This document shows, piece by piece, positions 45,904 through 58,902 of a stretch of 64,000 bases of DNA; the stretch's first letter is position 1; the number at the start of each line of letters is the position of its first letter. Below the pieces are notes generated by a model. That model had not been told where the DNA came from. It saw nothing but the letters and a program-made list of their open reading frames with translations, and did not search any database. The position numbers were made by a program, and so were the translations under genes. Origin of the DNA: Todiramphus chloris collaris (lineage: Eukaryota; Chordata; Aves; Coraciiformes; Alcedinidae); the NCBI GenBank assembly GCA_025345505.1, contig JANVCC010000076.1:9201156-9265155 (forward strand). Reading direction: 5' to 3'.

Positions 45904-48900
45904 CTGTATAGGAAGTAGAGAGAGACACCGTATTAGTGAGCGTGCAACAAAATGAATGCAAGAGAATTTTAACTGATGACACCAGATTGAGAGAGAGAAC
46001 ATAAGAAACACTGATTTTAGGGAGGTTTGGATTTCCCTTTTTAGAAATTATTCAAATCTCCTTGGCTTTCTAGGCCAAACATCTATTTTTTTTTTCTGCC
46101 AAACACCGCCCTTCCCACTTTCTTTCTAGATTTACGTAATAGCAGAAACAAGAGTTTCTGTTTTCTTGCTATTCTACTCACCATTGCCAAGTAGATCTTT
46201 CAGCTGCTTGGAGTGGAGATTTTTAGCCTTAATAATCACCACCAGCAGACGGTTAGCTGCTGGCAGGTAGCTGATGGAGAGCAGAACCTCCCCATGGCCC
46301 GTAGATGGCTCCTGGAAATGGACACACAGGAAGGGTTAATTTTTTTAATAGTCTTGGCCATAATGTTAGGAAAAATGAATAGTACAAGGTGGTGAGTGGA
46401 AGGTCATGGGCCAACCAAGTTGCCTCCCTGTCTTTGTACAGGAAATCTTTCCGGTTACATAATAAATATATCTGTGAGCAGCTCTCCCGGCTGTCCCGGT
46501 GGGATGTCCTCCAGGGAAAACACCCTGAACCATCAGGCAATCACATCAGGGGGCCACGCTTCTTTATTTTCTTTTATTCCTTTCTTCCCTTCAGTGATCA
46601 GCCTCTTAGCCTCCTGACCTTTCTCCTCTTCCCTCCTGCTCACCCTGGACAAGCAGGACCGGAGGGCGAAGAAGAGGGACATCACGACACTGCCCATCAC
46701 CACACCACCCATCACCATGCCACCCACCCCATCTCTCTCCAGTGCCATTCCCTCCTTGGCACCCATCAGGGAAGGGGAGGAAATCCATGCTGGTGTGTGC
46801 AGAGCTGCCAGACTGTGGCAAGGGGCAGAAGGAGAGCAGTTACTCTCTCAGCGAGTAGGAGCTTCTGACAGAACTGAGGTTAATGACCCAGAAGAATCCC
46901 AGAAAGCCAACGTCAATTCAATAGACTCCCTTTGGACTCCTTAGGGTGATTTACACTCCTCAGCATGATTTACACTCCTTAGCATGATTTATCTGCTTTA
47001 GACTAGACAGCTCTTCTCCAGGCCATTTCTGTGCTCTGCACTCTTGCTTCTAAATGAGCCATAAATATTTCCAGCAAAGTTTTCACCCGGTTACCCTCAG
47101 CAGGCAAGGACAGGCCCCTGTATGCTCTGCACGACCCGAGTGACTCCCCAGAAAACATGGCTGTCATCACTGTCTGCTTTGAATGACTTATTGGTCGTGC
47201 ACAAATCAGGTGGGAGGCCATTAGGGAGGAAGCCTGAAATTCAATCCCAAATCGGCCCGACTCGGATCTTTGTGTCATGTGCTCAGGTACCAAGGAAGGG
47301 CTCGTATGTATACGTCTAAGTGGATCTTAAAAAACCCCACACAGCAAAACAGAGTCAGATTTAAGTGGCTGTATGTCCTCTGCAGAAGAAGAGGTGTTTG
47401 TATGTACACAGGTATGAACACCACCTCAACACAAAGCCCACTGTCGAGGCAAGTCGTAGGCTGCTTGTGTTTATTTATTCCCTCTCCATCTTATCAGGTC
47501 CTGCTCTATAGCCCTTGGCTGGGATTTGGCTCCTGTAGCCCTAGGCACAGATAGGTACCGTGGAGATTCAGGGTGGCAGGGCACTGCAAATGTGCACGCA
47601 CACACGTGTACACGTGTGTTACATCTTGTGCTTATGGCTTTCTACCTCCTAATATACTGATGGAGTTTGTGATCTGCATGAAACCAAAGCCTATTATGGC
47701 TGGCCTCTGCTGGAGTTTTGCGTGAAGAGATCAAGCCAGACATACTTTGTTTTCCCCCTCCTTCTGGGTTTTATTGTATCTTTTTTTAATCTTTTCTTCC
47801 TATTAAATCCATAACCTGCACTTGGTGATGCAGCCTCACAAATTCCCATGACCCCCAGAGCTTCAGCTTCCCTTCAGTGTGAAGCATCAGGGGGTCATCA
47901 ATGAATGAAGGCACAGGGCACCCTGAAACCACAAGAAGGAAGGTGCTGTGCAAGGGGGCACTGTCATCCCTGCCATTAGCAAAGCCCTGGGAGCCAGGGG
48001 AGATGAGATAAGAGTATCACTCTGCAGTATCTACAACTCCCATTGCTCCCAGCACTCCCTGGATTCCTGAATACTAATTGCACTACCTGGTTAGCTGTAA
48101 GCTCCCCTGCAAGCTCCTTCCCTTTTGTGGGGGAGAATTACTGGGAAGGTTGGAATGAAATTTCTGTAGCTCTTGGCTTTTCGGGGGAAATGTCAGACTT
48201 TAAACAAAGCCCAGTAACTTTGTTCCTGGATGGATGCTGTCAAAAATAGCTCCTCTTTTTTGATCAGCTCTTCCTCACTCCCTCCCGCTCCGGTTCTCCA
48301 TGAATGATTCAGGATCTGTATATAAGCTATCTGTGCACTGGTTGGCTCTCTCAGGTCCCAGATGACGCAAATTCAGCTTTCACTGCACATCTTCAGCTCA
48401 AACTGGGGCACTGTTCAGCAGCACTGTCAGTGTTAACCTTCTGCCGTGAGCCCAGAGAAGGAATGAAGGCTGCCCTGGTTCTGTTGTGATGCTGGGCCAA
48501 GGCAGAGTACCCCGTGCTGTCAGGACTCCATCAGGTGTGCCCGGGGTTGCCACCCTGGTGACCAGTGCTGCCAACAGGCTGTTCCTTGGCAATTGCTTAC
48601 AAAGCAGATGCTGCGGTAGATAGGGGGGTGGGAAGGCTCCATCTATCTCAGTTCAGGAATTTAAATCATTATATTGGAGTAATTTCTTTTGGACATCTCC
48701 TTTTACAGCAGCAGACAGGGAACTCATTTCAATTTAGGGCAATTAGGCAAATATTTAGCCTTGTGCTTGGAGTTTATCAAACTGATTCAGACCACCTGTT
48801 TGTTTCTGTTGCCTGCCTCTGCCAGAGCTTTTTGAGAGTCCAGCCCTATAGGAGCATGCGAGAGGCCATCAGATAAATTAGCATCACTGGAGATCAGAAA

Positions 48901-51900
48901 TCCTGACAGCGACAGGCAATGTCAGCTGCTTAGTGACCACCTCGCTGCTGGTGTTTTTGCATTCCTGGTGGTCTTCAGCCCAACATTTCATTCCCAACAG
49001 TGTATTTCACTCCTACCTGAAGGCTCCCTGGGGTGTCACCATCTACCCTGCCCACACCCAGCCCTGCAGGGTCCCCCCCCATCCTGCTCCATAGGCACTC
49101 TCTGGTATTTCAGATCTGCCACCACGATCCCATGTTGCTAATTCACAGAAACTCACGTACCTCCTTTTAGACACAGGCATTCAATTACAGATACCAGAGC
49201 CAGAATGTCATGTATTTGAGGGAGGAGGTGAGGGAGTTTTGAGACATCTTAACTGCTGGGAAATGTAGATGGAAGGGCTGGGCTGATGACCTGTGATTGC
49301 TTTCCTGAACAGTTAGCTATTGACCAGCACAGAGCAGTCCTGAGGTACCCCTCTAAACCTGGCTCCAAAGCCACTGCCATGCAGCTGTCTCGGTAGAGGG
49401 CTTCTCTTGTCCAAGTAATTAATCATTAGAGTTTCTGGACTAGCAACACCATCTGAATCCATACCTTCTCTGGGGTCTTTAGCCTTTCCCACTGGGCCAT
49501 CCCCAAGGACTCCTCCATGTTAGCAAGGCTCAGTTTGAGTTCCCCAACAATGCTGTGTCTGGAGAACTTGTCGCAGTTTCTCAGGGTGAGAGTCAGTGTC
49601 CCCTCTGGCATCTCCTCCTCCCTTAATGGGAATCTCAGGGCCTCCTCCCAGAGGGTGTGAAGCACCTTCTTCTTCAGCTCTGTCTGGGCCTCAGCAATAC
49701 CAGACTTGCTCTCCAGTGTGCCCAGTATATAGCAATGGCAGCCAGAGTCTTGGTCTCCACTCATTCTGCCATGCATAGCTGGAAAAGAAAGATCGATTGC
49801 AAGGATGTCTCACAAAAGACAGCCCTGAAGTACCTATGGCCAAATCACTTCTTTCATCAGACCCACAAAATCAAAGAGCTGTATAGACATTGACCACAGT
49901 TACAGCTTGTATGGGGCAGACTCAGCCATAAGCCTACGCTGTGGTGTTGTCCCCATGCTGGGCAGTGTACTTGTCCTCCTGCCACTGCAGAAGGACTCTG
50001 TTACTCTTTGGGAGAGCAGCATCTGAGTTCAGGGAAACCTGCTGTATGAAAAGGTGAGGAGCAGCACTCAGAGGAAACACAGTGTAGCACAAGGATGGGC
50101 AGGTGTCACTGGCTTTTACCTTGGTACCCAAAGAAAGCTTCTTACCAAGGCTTTAAAAGCAGAAAGGTCAGTCACAGACATCAAGAGATGGGAGTGACCT
50201 CCCTTCGAATCATAGAACCATGGAATGGTTTGGGTTGGAAGTGACCTTAAAGATCATCTAGTTCCAACTCCCCTGACGTGGGCAGGGGCACCTCCCAGTA
50301 CACCAGACTGCTCAAAGCCCCATCCAAGCTGGTCTTGAACACTTCAGGGATGGGGCATCCACAACCTTTCTGGGCAACCTGTTCCAGTGTCTCACCACCC
50401 TCAGAGCAAAGAACCTCTTCCTAGTTTCTGATCTAAATCTACCCTCTTTCAGTTTGAAGCCAGCTCTCAGTTCCTGTGGATGCTGAAAAGCTGCTAGCAG
50501 AGGGATTTTCTCAGGTTCTCACAATATTTGGTGAGAATCCTGCCTTTCTCACACATGCTATGAGAAACGGTAGGATGGTTTTTGTAAGCTGGACCAACAC
50601 CTGGTGTTTTGCTAAGTTCTGTTTATGGTACATTGGAAAAATATTTTGAAATGGGTGTTGTGGGACTTTAGCCACTCACCCTAGGAGATGGGTGATCACT
50701 GACCAGTCGCCCTATGGGGCTAGGGTATACAAAACGGGGTTGTAAATTAATAAAGTGTCTTCTTTTGCCTGCTCTTGCTGAATTTATGTGTTGCTGCATC
50801 TCTCAGCTCCCAGCATAAACAGCGACAAGTTCCCATTTCAGAGAGTGACACAGAGCCTGACCAGGCACAGCCAGAGGGACCCTCCTCAGGGGCCTGCAAG
50901 TTAAGTCTGGTATCTCCAGGTCAGCCTGGGACTTGACTTGAGGAAGAGGCAGCAGGGAGTGGGTCAAGTTGAAGAATTAAAGTTCTAGGGAGGGAGGAGA
51001 TAACAACCCTGTACCCCCAAAGGGAAAAACAAAAAAGAAGAGGTTGCTTTGTAGCGTGTCTGGGACTGGAGGAGCCCACCCTGCTTCCCAGCTTCTGCTT
51101 TTGCACTGTGAAAAAGTTGTCCCCAAGCCATACCCTCCCTGCACGCTCCCTTCAAACAGTGATGTTGGCAGGTGTTTGTATTCTGCAAGCCTAGAACCAG
51201 TGAAAAATCTAGTGGTCTTGAGTGATGCTGATTTTAAGGCAGGAGGGGAACTCTCTATAAAATCATCAGGTGTCTTGTACCCTCCAGATGGAGAGTCGCT
51301 AGTGGAAGATTTCTGTCCCTTACCTTCCAGAAGGGCCACACACAGCTCGGCTTTTTGTTGGTCATACTCAAGGGAGTAGTGCAGCTCGGGAGCCTGGTTA
51401 CAGCTGGCTGCCCTCTCAGGGTTCAAGTGCTCTGTGACACACACGTCCTTGACTACACCTGGAACTGAAATAAGCCCTTTAGCAAGCAGGTCTTCACCAT
51501 TCAAAGAGAACAAATCCACCCTGTCACGACCCAACGTTTCTAAGTGTCTTACTATTCCTGCTCCTTGTATGCAAGAATGTAATTTATGTTCCTACGTCCT
51601 CTGTCACCATTTCTTCTTTTTGCTTTGTCTTCTTAACCTTTCTGCTCTTTCTTGGACAAGCTTTCTGCTGTCTACTACCTTGTGCCCTACCTAAGACGGT
51701 TCACACACTTTCTCTGTCACCTTGTGCCTAGGCTGAAGTGTCTAAACTACACTCATTACTTGTTGTATTGGTTTAAATTGGTTTTTACCCACAACAGTGA
51801 ATTAAATATTGTGTCTATTGGAGAAAAGTCCTTTGGAGAAGAGTTTTAATGAGAACTCAGGTTCTAATGAGAGCTCAAGTTCTCATTAGCTTGAGACTGC

Positions 51901-54900
51901 TTTTGAGCTGCTATGCAACTCTGAGTTAGTTCAGACCCCTCTAAATGGTTTTTGATTTTAACAATAAAGTCTTTGTCGTGCAGAAGTCATTTATTTCCAT
52001 AGTGCTTGACCAGGTTGAAGATAATGAGCTTGGGAAGCTGTGAGGCATTTTCTCCACATAGGATTTTGGAACTGAGTACATATTTCATGCTGAAATAAAG
52101 CAAGCTGCAAGACTAAAAGGGAAGCCACAGTTTTTTGTCACCAACAGCTGTTATCTGCAAGGTCACTTCTGATTCATGCAGAAAACAACAGTGGGACGAC
52201 TCCTAAAAATCTCAGCCACAGTCCAGACCAGTTCAGTGTGACACCGAAGGGAGAATGCAGCAATTCTTGCTTTATTTCAGCAGCACTTGAGCTATGAAAT
52301 CAGGCACAGCAGGAAGTAAACTTGCTTGTGCCATTAGCAGTGTAGAGCAACTCTTCCACCAACACAGTTACATAAAGCTTTATCCCACATGCACCCATCA
52401 TCCTTCAGCCTCTCCCCCCTGTAATCTCCCTGATTCCTAAGAATGTGTCTCAGACACTCTCTTCCTCCAATGCAGCTGCTTCCCATGGTACTTTCTTTTC
52501 CGTACTCACAAGTCTCAGGGTGGAGAGGTGAAGATGGCAATTGTCCTCTTGGAAGGACAGAAATATGATCTCACGTCATTTAAAAAGAACTAAAAAGGGT
52601 TTTCTTAAAGGAAAAAAATCACAACAGATGGCATTGTGTCTCTGGCAAATCTTCAGGAAGGTTTTGTTAGGGCCGTAACCGTAAGAGTCAATTGTCCTGT
52701 TAAAAGACAGCTGTGAAGGTAAAGATCAGTACAGAGGTGCCCCAGATATGCTGCCAGATGTGTGTGATTAACATTGCATTTTCTCTGAGGAATCCAATGT
52801 TCTGGGCTTTGGCACATTACCCTTTGGTCTGTCTGGAAAACAAGAATTCTGCTTGTCAGAACTGTCTGAGGTGTGAGCCTTTGGTTTCGCTGCACGTTAC
52901 AACCAGCCAAGACCCTCTCACCAAACCAGTGGAAAAAAAGCAGCAGAAAAAGTAAAGCAGAAGCTTGAACTGCTGCTGCTCCTAGCCCTGACCAGGAGAG
53001 TTGCTGGTCAGCTAGCACTTGTCCTGGAGGAGATACTGTGCTTAGCCTTGGCCAGATATTTCATCCATATGCTGGCAAGTCAATAAAACTGCATGAATTA
53101 CATGTTTCTCTACAAAGTGTCTGCTTCCAGTGAGCCACGTTCTTCAAGACCAAAGGTGTTTAGGTAAAACAAAAATTTACAGCTAGACACAACTACAGCT
53201 GCGTTATCTGAATGTCTTGCTGAGCTCCGTGACTACTGTCTCTCAAACACTTGCATCTTAGACAGAACTCACAATACTCACAATAAGAGAGCAAGAAGCA
53301 CCCCCCATGCCTTCATTTTCACATTAATTTCTCTAACTACAGTCAGAAGATATATATGCTCAGAAGTATTAACAGATCTACACCCCAAAAAGCAATTGTT
53401 AGACTGAAGACCAAATGCTCCTACCGTTTTGAGGGAGAACAAACAGCTCCTCGTTGACTTGTATCTTCATCCTGTTCTCATCCAAACCAGTATGTTTTCC
53501 AGTAGGTGCTTCTGTTGTCTTCAGGGAGTACTGCGTGTAGTTAACAATTTCAGGTGAAGTTACTACTGGTTTGGGGCCATAAATGTTGGGAAACTTCAGG
53601 AGTGCTCGAGGCTGGACTGGCTCTGCAGTTTTCTTAACGTTGAACTGAAAATTAAAACCACGTTTATTACATTGCACTAATTAGACTAATTCCTCTGATT
53701 CTCTCCATGTTAAATGAGCTGAGACAAAGGGAGAAAAGACAGTGCCTCTGGTCAATCTTACCATCATTGTTTCTTGGGCTGTATCAACCACTGCCAGCAT
53801 GCCTAGAGATTTTGTTGCCGAAGCTGATACCCTTCTACTTGGTGTATGTCTTTTCAGATTTACTCCCCTACAGATGTTTGGTTGCAACAAGGAAAAGATA
53901 TGTTCTTATTGTTTGATCATTCCTCTGTTCCTATACCAGTTAATCTTCCTTCCTCAGGTCTGTGTTTTCTCTGGGCACAGAAATCAGCCATGAAGTTTAT
54001 TTTGCTATGATTACAGTGTGGTATTTTTTACCAAGAACGTTTCTGAACATTTTCTGTGAGTATGCAGTAAGCATTATAAAGGCAAGAGCATGGATCATAC
54101 AATCCCTTGGAGCAAGTGAGACCATGATGACAAAGGAGAACTGGTTGAACAAATGACCCCTGCAATCGCACATCAAAAGTAGTTAATTCAGTGGTCACCT
54201 CAGCTTCTTGGACTATCTGTTGGCTCTGTGGACCAGAGCTCCACCTGAGTCTCAGATAGACATTTCCCCTCTATTAGACTGGGATTGAAATTTGGATTTA
54301 TGGCTGACTGTTCTTAACATTTCAATTCACTGATGAATTGTGAACATGGAATGAGCAGAACCTGAAAGATGGTGTAATGCTCAGACAGCCCAAGCAAAGG
54401 TTGTCACAAAGGCATTACTGTTCTCCAAAAACAATGAAAAATACTCTAGTGGAGTGTAACAGTCTTCTTTTCCTTATGTCCCAAGAAAGAATAATTTCTG
54501 CTCACAATTGAAATCATTCCTGATTCATTAATACTTGGATTCATCAATGAGACAGAACAAAAGCTGACTAGCAAATGACCCTGTCCCTTGAAACAGATTT
54601 TATTAATGTTTCCAAAACACGAAAGACAAAAAGCAGAAGTAAAATTGCCATTTTGGTTGATTACTGTGCAGTCGGATTCTCTCCAACCCTGCTGCCTGCC
54701 AACCTATTATGTGTTAAGTTTAGATGGAGGGTGAGCCAAAAAATGTTTGTAATTGTAATTAAAATTTTTCATTAGTCCATTGTTTCCTATTAATAATGAC
54801 TGTAGATGATGCCCTGAAGTGCACTGGTCTGTGCTGGGACTTGGTCACACGTGTTCCCTCACGTTCCGAGGGTGCATACCTATTCCTCAAGAAATAGAGC

Positions 54901-57900
54901 TGAAGAAAGAGAGCAGGTCCCCGTTCACACACGTTCCCTCACGTTCTGAGGGTGCATACCTATTCCTCAAGAAATAGACCTGAAGAAAGAGAGCAGGCTT
55001 GGACTTCAGCTCTTTGGTCAGACTCTGCTTATGGGCATCACAGCGCTATGGTTACACGCACTTGGCAGTGGTAACGATCTAATTAGGTCAGTGACTCCAC
55101 CTTCTCAAGGCAGGCAGTGGATCAGTATTTAGGAAGTCCACGAGGTAACACAGCATTTCATCTCGTCTAATTTTAAGGGCTCTGAAAGAGAAATGGGTTG
55201 AGAAAGAAAGACATCACCGTGTGCAGTCCCCACCTAGCACTGGACTGCGTTCAGATGCTGTGTAAGCCATGTGGTGAGGGTTTGTGTGGTCCCTCTTTTA
55301 GAGACGTGAGACTCATCGGTCCTAAAACACATGAGAAATTCAAAGTTACTCCTCCAAACCTTAAACGCAGTTTTCTGTTCTTCTAAAATTAAAGCCGACC
55401 AACCAAGCCAAAATATGTTGGAGTCACGAGACAACAGCTTGAGAATCTGGGTTGCTTTTGTTCTGTGCTGGCGTCACAGATGATGGCCAGGAAACACCTG
55501 CCGTGGTGGGCAGGTTGGGCTGCCCTTTCTATCCTGCAGCCACCTCACAAGGCTTCTGTCCCTCGGTCCCTGACCGTCACACCAGAGCAGCGTGCCTGTG
55601 TCCCTGGGTGCTGCCAGCACCTGAAGCACCTCAGGAAGAAAACCACCATACCAATGTGCAGTATTGTTAAAATCTTCCCTTCTGCTTGCTAGAAGCCAGA
55701 CATGTAGTCAGGAAACCCATCGTAACACAGCAACAAAGAGCTCCACTGGATCTAAATATTCCCCTTGTCTGTCTGCTCTGCGGAATTAGAGATGAGAGAC
55801 ATATGCAGGCTCAGTGGGACCAGCCTACCCCCTCTTCCCACTGCATCTGCCTCTGTTTATTATTTTTGCTGCCAGCTCCGTTCCCGAGTGCTGTTTGCTG
55901 ATCTACTTACACAGCAGTGCACTATGGAGGCGCCCTTTGCAAATCAGCAGCAGCATCTTAAATAAAGAGATGAGCAGAAACCTTCAGATAGGTCTGCATA
56001 AAATGCGTGAAAACAAAGAAACCAAAAGTCACACGAAGGCTGCGGCTGACTCTTCTGGGTCCCTGCCCAGTGTCACTCAAACACCACACCAGATCTTCAT
56101 TCTACAGGCTTTGCTGAGACTTTTCAAATGTACAGCAGTTTTTAATTGTTCTTTGGGTGCTTCTTTGTGTTTGAGCCCTTCCTCCTCACGTATGCAGGGC
56201 ATGTCCGTGGGGAGCCTCTGACTACAGCAAATACGAGCATCACTGTCATGGGAGACATGCCAAATGAATAAAGTGCAGTCTTACCCCATCTTTCTTTTGT
56301 CACTTCTGTTTATCAGAATCGGTGGCCCTGACAGGCTTCAATAATTAAGTCTGTCAAGCACCTACCAGGACTTGGAGTGTGCTAATGTTGTCAGAAAAAA
56401 AGTCTGGACATGACAATTTATAAACATAGACACAGATGATAAAAGTTCACAAGCCCATAACTCAATCTGAGATTCATGCCTTCAAGGTATATAGACGGAT
56501 GTTGAATCGGTGACTGTGGAGGAGAATACATGTTCCTGGCAAGGAAACTATTTTAATTGGAGAGAATTGTTCAACATATGGAATATGCAAACTCAGAACA
56601 TTTTTTGCACTTTCTGTGACAGAATGTTCATTCGGCTGCTGTCATTTAGCCAGATTTCTTTAAAAAAAAACCACCAACAACAACAAAAACAAACAAACAA
56701 AACCCAAGAAAACAAGCAGTAACAATAGAAATAATACTTCTAGTTAGAAAGTCTACAATACTAAAAGAATACAATCACTTGGGTAATTGTCATATACTGA
56801 GAGCACGTTGAATAATTTGATCCCCTGTTGGTCAAATACTGGATTAAATTATGGCAAAACTTGATGAATGTAGAAATCTTGCATGGACTGTACCCTAATA
56901 GCTGCTGGGTACTGGAAGCTTAATTGGACTTCACGGTGACTTAGTGCTTATTTCAGGATCGCACCCTGGAGTACAAGCTCGAGGGCAGATCAACCTTTTC
57001 CCAAGATGATTCCCAAGAGGCTGTATAAAAGAGTTAAAGATGTGAGAGGTTTCTGAACTAGAAGATTTCAACAACAAAAAGTCTCCTGTAGAAAAATACT
57101 GATGGTAAAGTTACCTGTGGGTAGTGTAGTTCCAGACAACAGATAGAAAAAATGCTATGCAAAGCTACATGACTGACATTTCTCATTCATTTAAACAGTA
57201 AACATGGAAAATCTCAGCATTATTTTACATTCTGATATACAGGACTTTACAAATACTCTGTACAGGTTAGAAAAGAGAAGACAGGCGCCTGGAAAGGACA
57301 TGAGAAGACTTTCAAACAGAACAGTAGGTGAAGTTCATGCTAGGAAAATGAAAACAGGTGCTGGGAGGTGTTTACCATGTTCAGAACTAGCAGCAATCCT
57401 TTAAGAAGTCCTAAGCTCAGTGCAGATGTTCACCCATGGTTGGTGGAGCCATCCTCTCATCCCCAAGCACCCAGAAGCCCTGGTAATGCCATTCTGCATA
57501 TCTGCACCAGATCTTACAATACAATCAGCAGATTTGGCCATCTTTCCTCAGAACAAACTGCAACAGTAGTTCTGAGGATGTCAGGGCTCTTTTCTACTAA
57601 GAGCCCAACAGTGGTAGCCAGAGAGAGACTGAATATGTCAAAATTACAAGTATTGCAGAGAAGTTCAGTGAGGACTCCTGCTATGCTCCTTAAGAATACA
57701 AAAGTAATAGGCAGCTCAGATAATTCGAAGGTTTTAAAAAGGCTGTTTGACAATGGACCACTGGCCTTTGGAATTGGCTGCTGTGACAGTACCTTTGGTC
57801 GAGTGGCTGGATGAAAGAGAGCATAGGCACACACAAACACCAAGAGCAACAGCCAACAGGCACTATTTCCCAAGACTGACCAGTGCTGCAGCTCATGCTG

Positions 57901-58902
57901 CCAACCAAGGAAATCCGTCAAATGTCTCGCTTTGAAGGAGAGCTTCCCATTAATAAGTATATTAGAAGGGATTTATAATTCCCCTTGCTCTCTCTCACAC
58001 TGATCTCAGGCATAAATCAGGATTCTAATAGGACAGACAAAGCACATAGGGGTGCCTGACATTATTTGTACTTCACACCGCTCTTGTTACAAGTGAAAAA
58101 GCAATTCACAGTGTGATGAGGTTGTCCAGTCATCACACTCTAGATTCTCACTTGCATTTTACTATCATTTCAATGCCTTGCTTTAACTTCACACATAATT
58201 AATCCCCTCAGTTAAAGGAGCAGAGGGAGGAGGAGGGATGGTTTTCACAAGAAACCAGCTGTTGACAGGAAACCATCCTGCAGGAACCATAAGATATCGT
58301 GAATAGAGTTAGAAGAATAGCTGCTATAGGAGATGTCAGCAGGAGTCATCTCCTCTTTACAGTGCTGCATGCCACCTGGTGAAGTCCATTCTTCTCTCCT
58401 CGGGAAATTATTTCCCTTGTGATCTAGCCTGACAGCTAAGCAGCATTTCCAGTCCTCCTCCCTTTTTTTTTTTTTTGCCATTAGCAGCACTCTCTTTGTC
58501 AAGGTGGCAGCTGCCTCCTGCTCTGGTAATTCTGTGGGTCACCCAGCCCATCTCTTGTTTTTCCCTCACTCCTCCTCCTCTTCCCACTAACATGTTGTTA
58601 TGAACATGGTAAGCAGATAAATAGGCAGCATAAATGACAGACTGAGCAGCCTGACAGAAGTTGTATTCCCACCCTCTGCATTTAAAGAAAAAACATAAAT
58701 TAGAGAGACCATGTCTTACTTGCTGGACTGGCTGAAGCACACTGGGCTTAGTATTTTCCATGTCCTCCTCTTGGTCCTTTTCTGAGAGTCCTTTCCCAGG
58801 TTGCTTGCATTTGCAGAAGCAGGTGAGCCCACAGAGGGCAAGGATGCTGGTTGCAGTCCCTAAGGTAGCCCCCAGGGCTATAACTGGGGCTGATAGAACC
58901 AT
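45599..58902 (-). CDS. SYT13: SYT13, synaptotagmin-13
   Basis: Six minus-strand coding exons: 58720-58902, 53425-53644, 51324-51458, 49465-49778, 46182-46311 and 45599-45903. They total 1287 nt, 428 residues, against 426 in human. The protein has a very short N-terminus, one membrane segment (~5-27) followed by a Cys-rich CFCKC stretch suited to palmitoylation, a linker, C2A (~157-277) and C2B (~287-420). It ends in WHQLHM, like human WHQLHL. SYT13 is an atypical synaptotagmin thought to work in vesicle trafficking without calcium. Most acidic ligands in the C2 loops are replaced here: C2A has NCDKFSRHS, and C2B has SQDGAGQSH where Syt1 has five spaced Asp. It faces PRDM11 tail to tail, as in mammals. 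The promoter shows no clear CpG island. Confidence 0.95.
46182..46311 (-). CDS. SYT13: SYT13 coding exon 5 (start of C2B)
   Basis: Minus-strand acceptor TTCCAG, donor GTGAG. 130 nt encoding [20 protein letters not shown] and a [11 protein letters not shown] segment, phase 0 to 1. Matches the first C2B strands of SYT13. Confidence 0.92.
46312..49464 (-). other. SYT13 intron 4
   Basis: 3.2 kb. Holds a small 19-bp tandem duplication (TGATTTACACTCCT units at 46947 and 46966) and no recognised gene. Confidence 0.8.
49465..49778 (-). CDS. SYT13: SYT13 coding exon 4 (C2A)
   Basis: Minus-strand acceptor TTTTCCAG, donor GTATGG. Encodes [26 protein letters not shown] and [20 protein letters not shown], most of C2A. 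Phase 1 to 0. Confidence 0.95.
50206..50465 (-). mobile_element. CR1 LINE 3' fragment
   Basis: Plus strand reads GAATCATAGAACCATGGAAT, then the AGGTGGAAGTGACCTTAAAG-like and CAACCTGTTCCAGTGTCTC blocks of reversed CR1 3' UTR and ORF end. Typical truncated CR1. Confidence 0.94.
50656..50827 (+). mobile_element. Candidate small solo LTR
   Basis: Starts TGTTGTGGGA and ends GCGACA, so it has TG...CA ends with short inverted termini. Inside are a TATACAAAA-like box (~50728) and AATAAA (~50750), in the order of a compact retroviral LTR. It resembles small avian ERV LTRs from memory. No clean target-site duplication is visible; instead GAAATGGG and CCCATTTC flank it in inverted orientation. Confidence 0.6.
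51324..51458 (-). CDS. SYT13: SYT13 coding exon 3
   Basis: Minus-strand acceptor TTCCAG, donor GTAAGG, phase 1 in and out. Encodes [31 protein letters not shown] and ELCVALLE, leading into C2A. Confidence 0.94.
51459..53424 (-). other. SYT13 intron 2
   Basis: About 2 kb. No repeat family or gene recognised. Confidence 0.75.
53425..53644 (-). CDS. SYT13: SYT13 coding exon 2 (linker)
   Basis: Minus-strand acceptor ATTTTCAG, donor GTAGGA, phase 0 to 1. Encodes [19 protein letters not shown], then [20 protein letters not shown] and EELFVLPQN, the conserved SYT13 linker. Confidence 0.95.
53645..58719 (-). other. SYT13 intron 1 (5 kb)
   Basis: Contains an 80-bp direct duplication at 54845-54997 and an A/C-rich simple stretch near 56658-56705. 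No exon or domain-bearing ORF supported. Confidence 0.75.
54845..54997. repeat. 80-bp tandem duplication
   Basis: Two adjacent copies (54845-54924 and from 54925) of a unit containing GAGGGTGCATACCTATTCCT and GAAAGAGAGCAGG. They differ at only a few bases. Confidence 0.9.
58720..58902 (-). CDS. SYT13: SYT13 coding exon 1 (membrane anchor)
   Basis: ATG at 58900-58902 in an ACCATGG context. 61 codons: [18 protein letters not shown] membrane segment, a Cys-rich stretch, then an acidic linker ending VLQPVQQ. Donor GTAAGA on the minus strand, phase 0. The start matches human SYT13. Confidence 0.95.

Larger units (their letters stand above)
49779..51323 (-). other. SYT13 intron 3 with a CR1 and a small LTR
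   Basis: 1.5 kb intron that is largely repeats: a CR1 tail at 50206-50465 and a candidate 172-bp LTR at 50656-50827. Confidence 0.8.

Noticed and set aside
57368..57921. Overlapping 148- and 135-codon frames on opposite strands in SYT13 intron 1
   Set aside because: No domain or splice support. Possibly an old repeat, but I could not assign a family.
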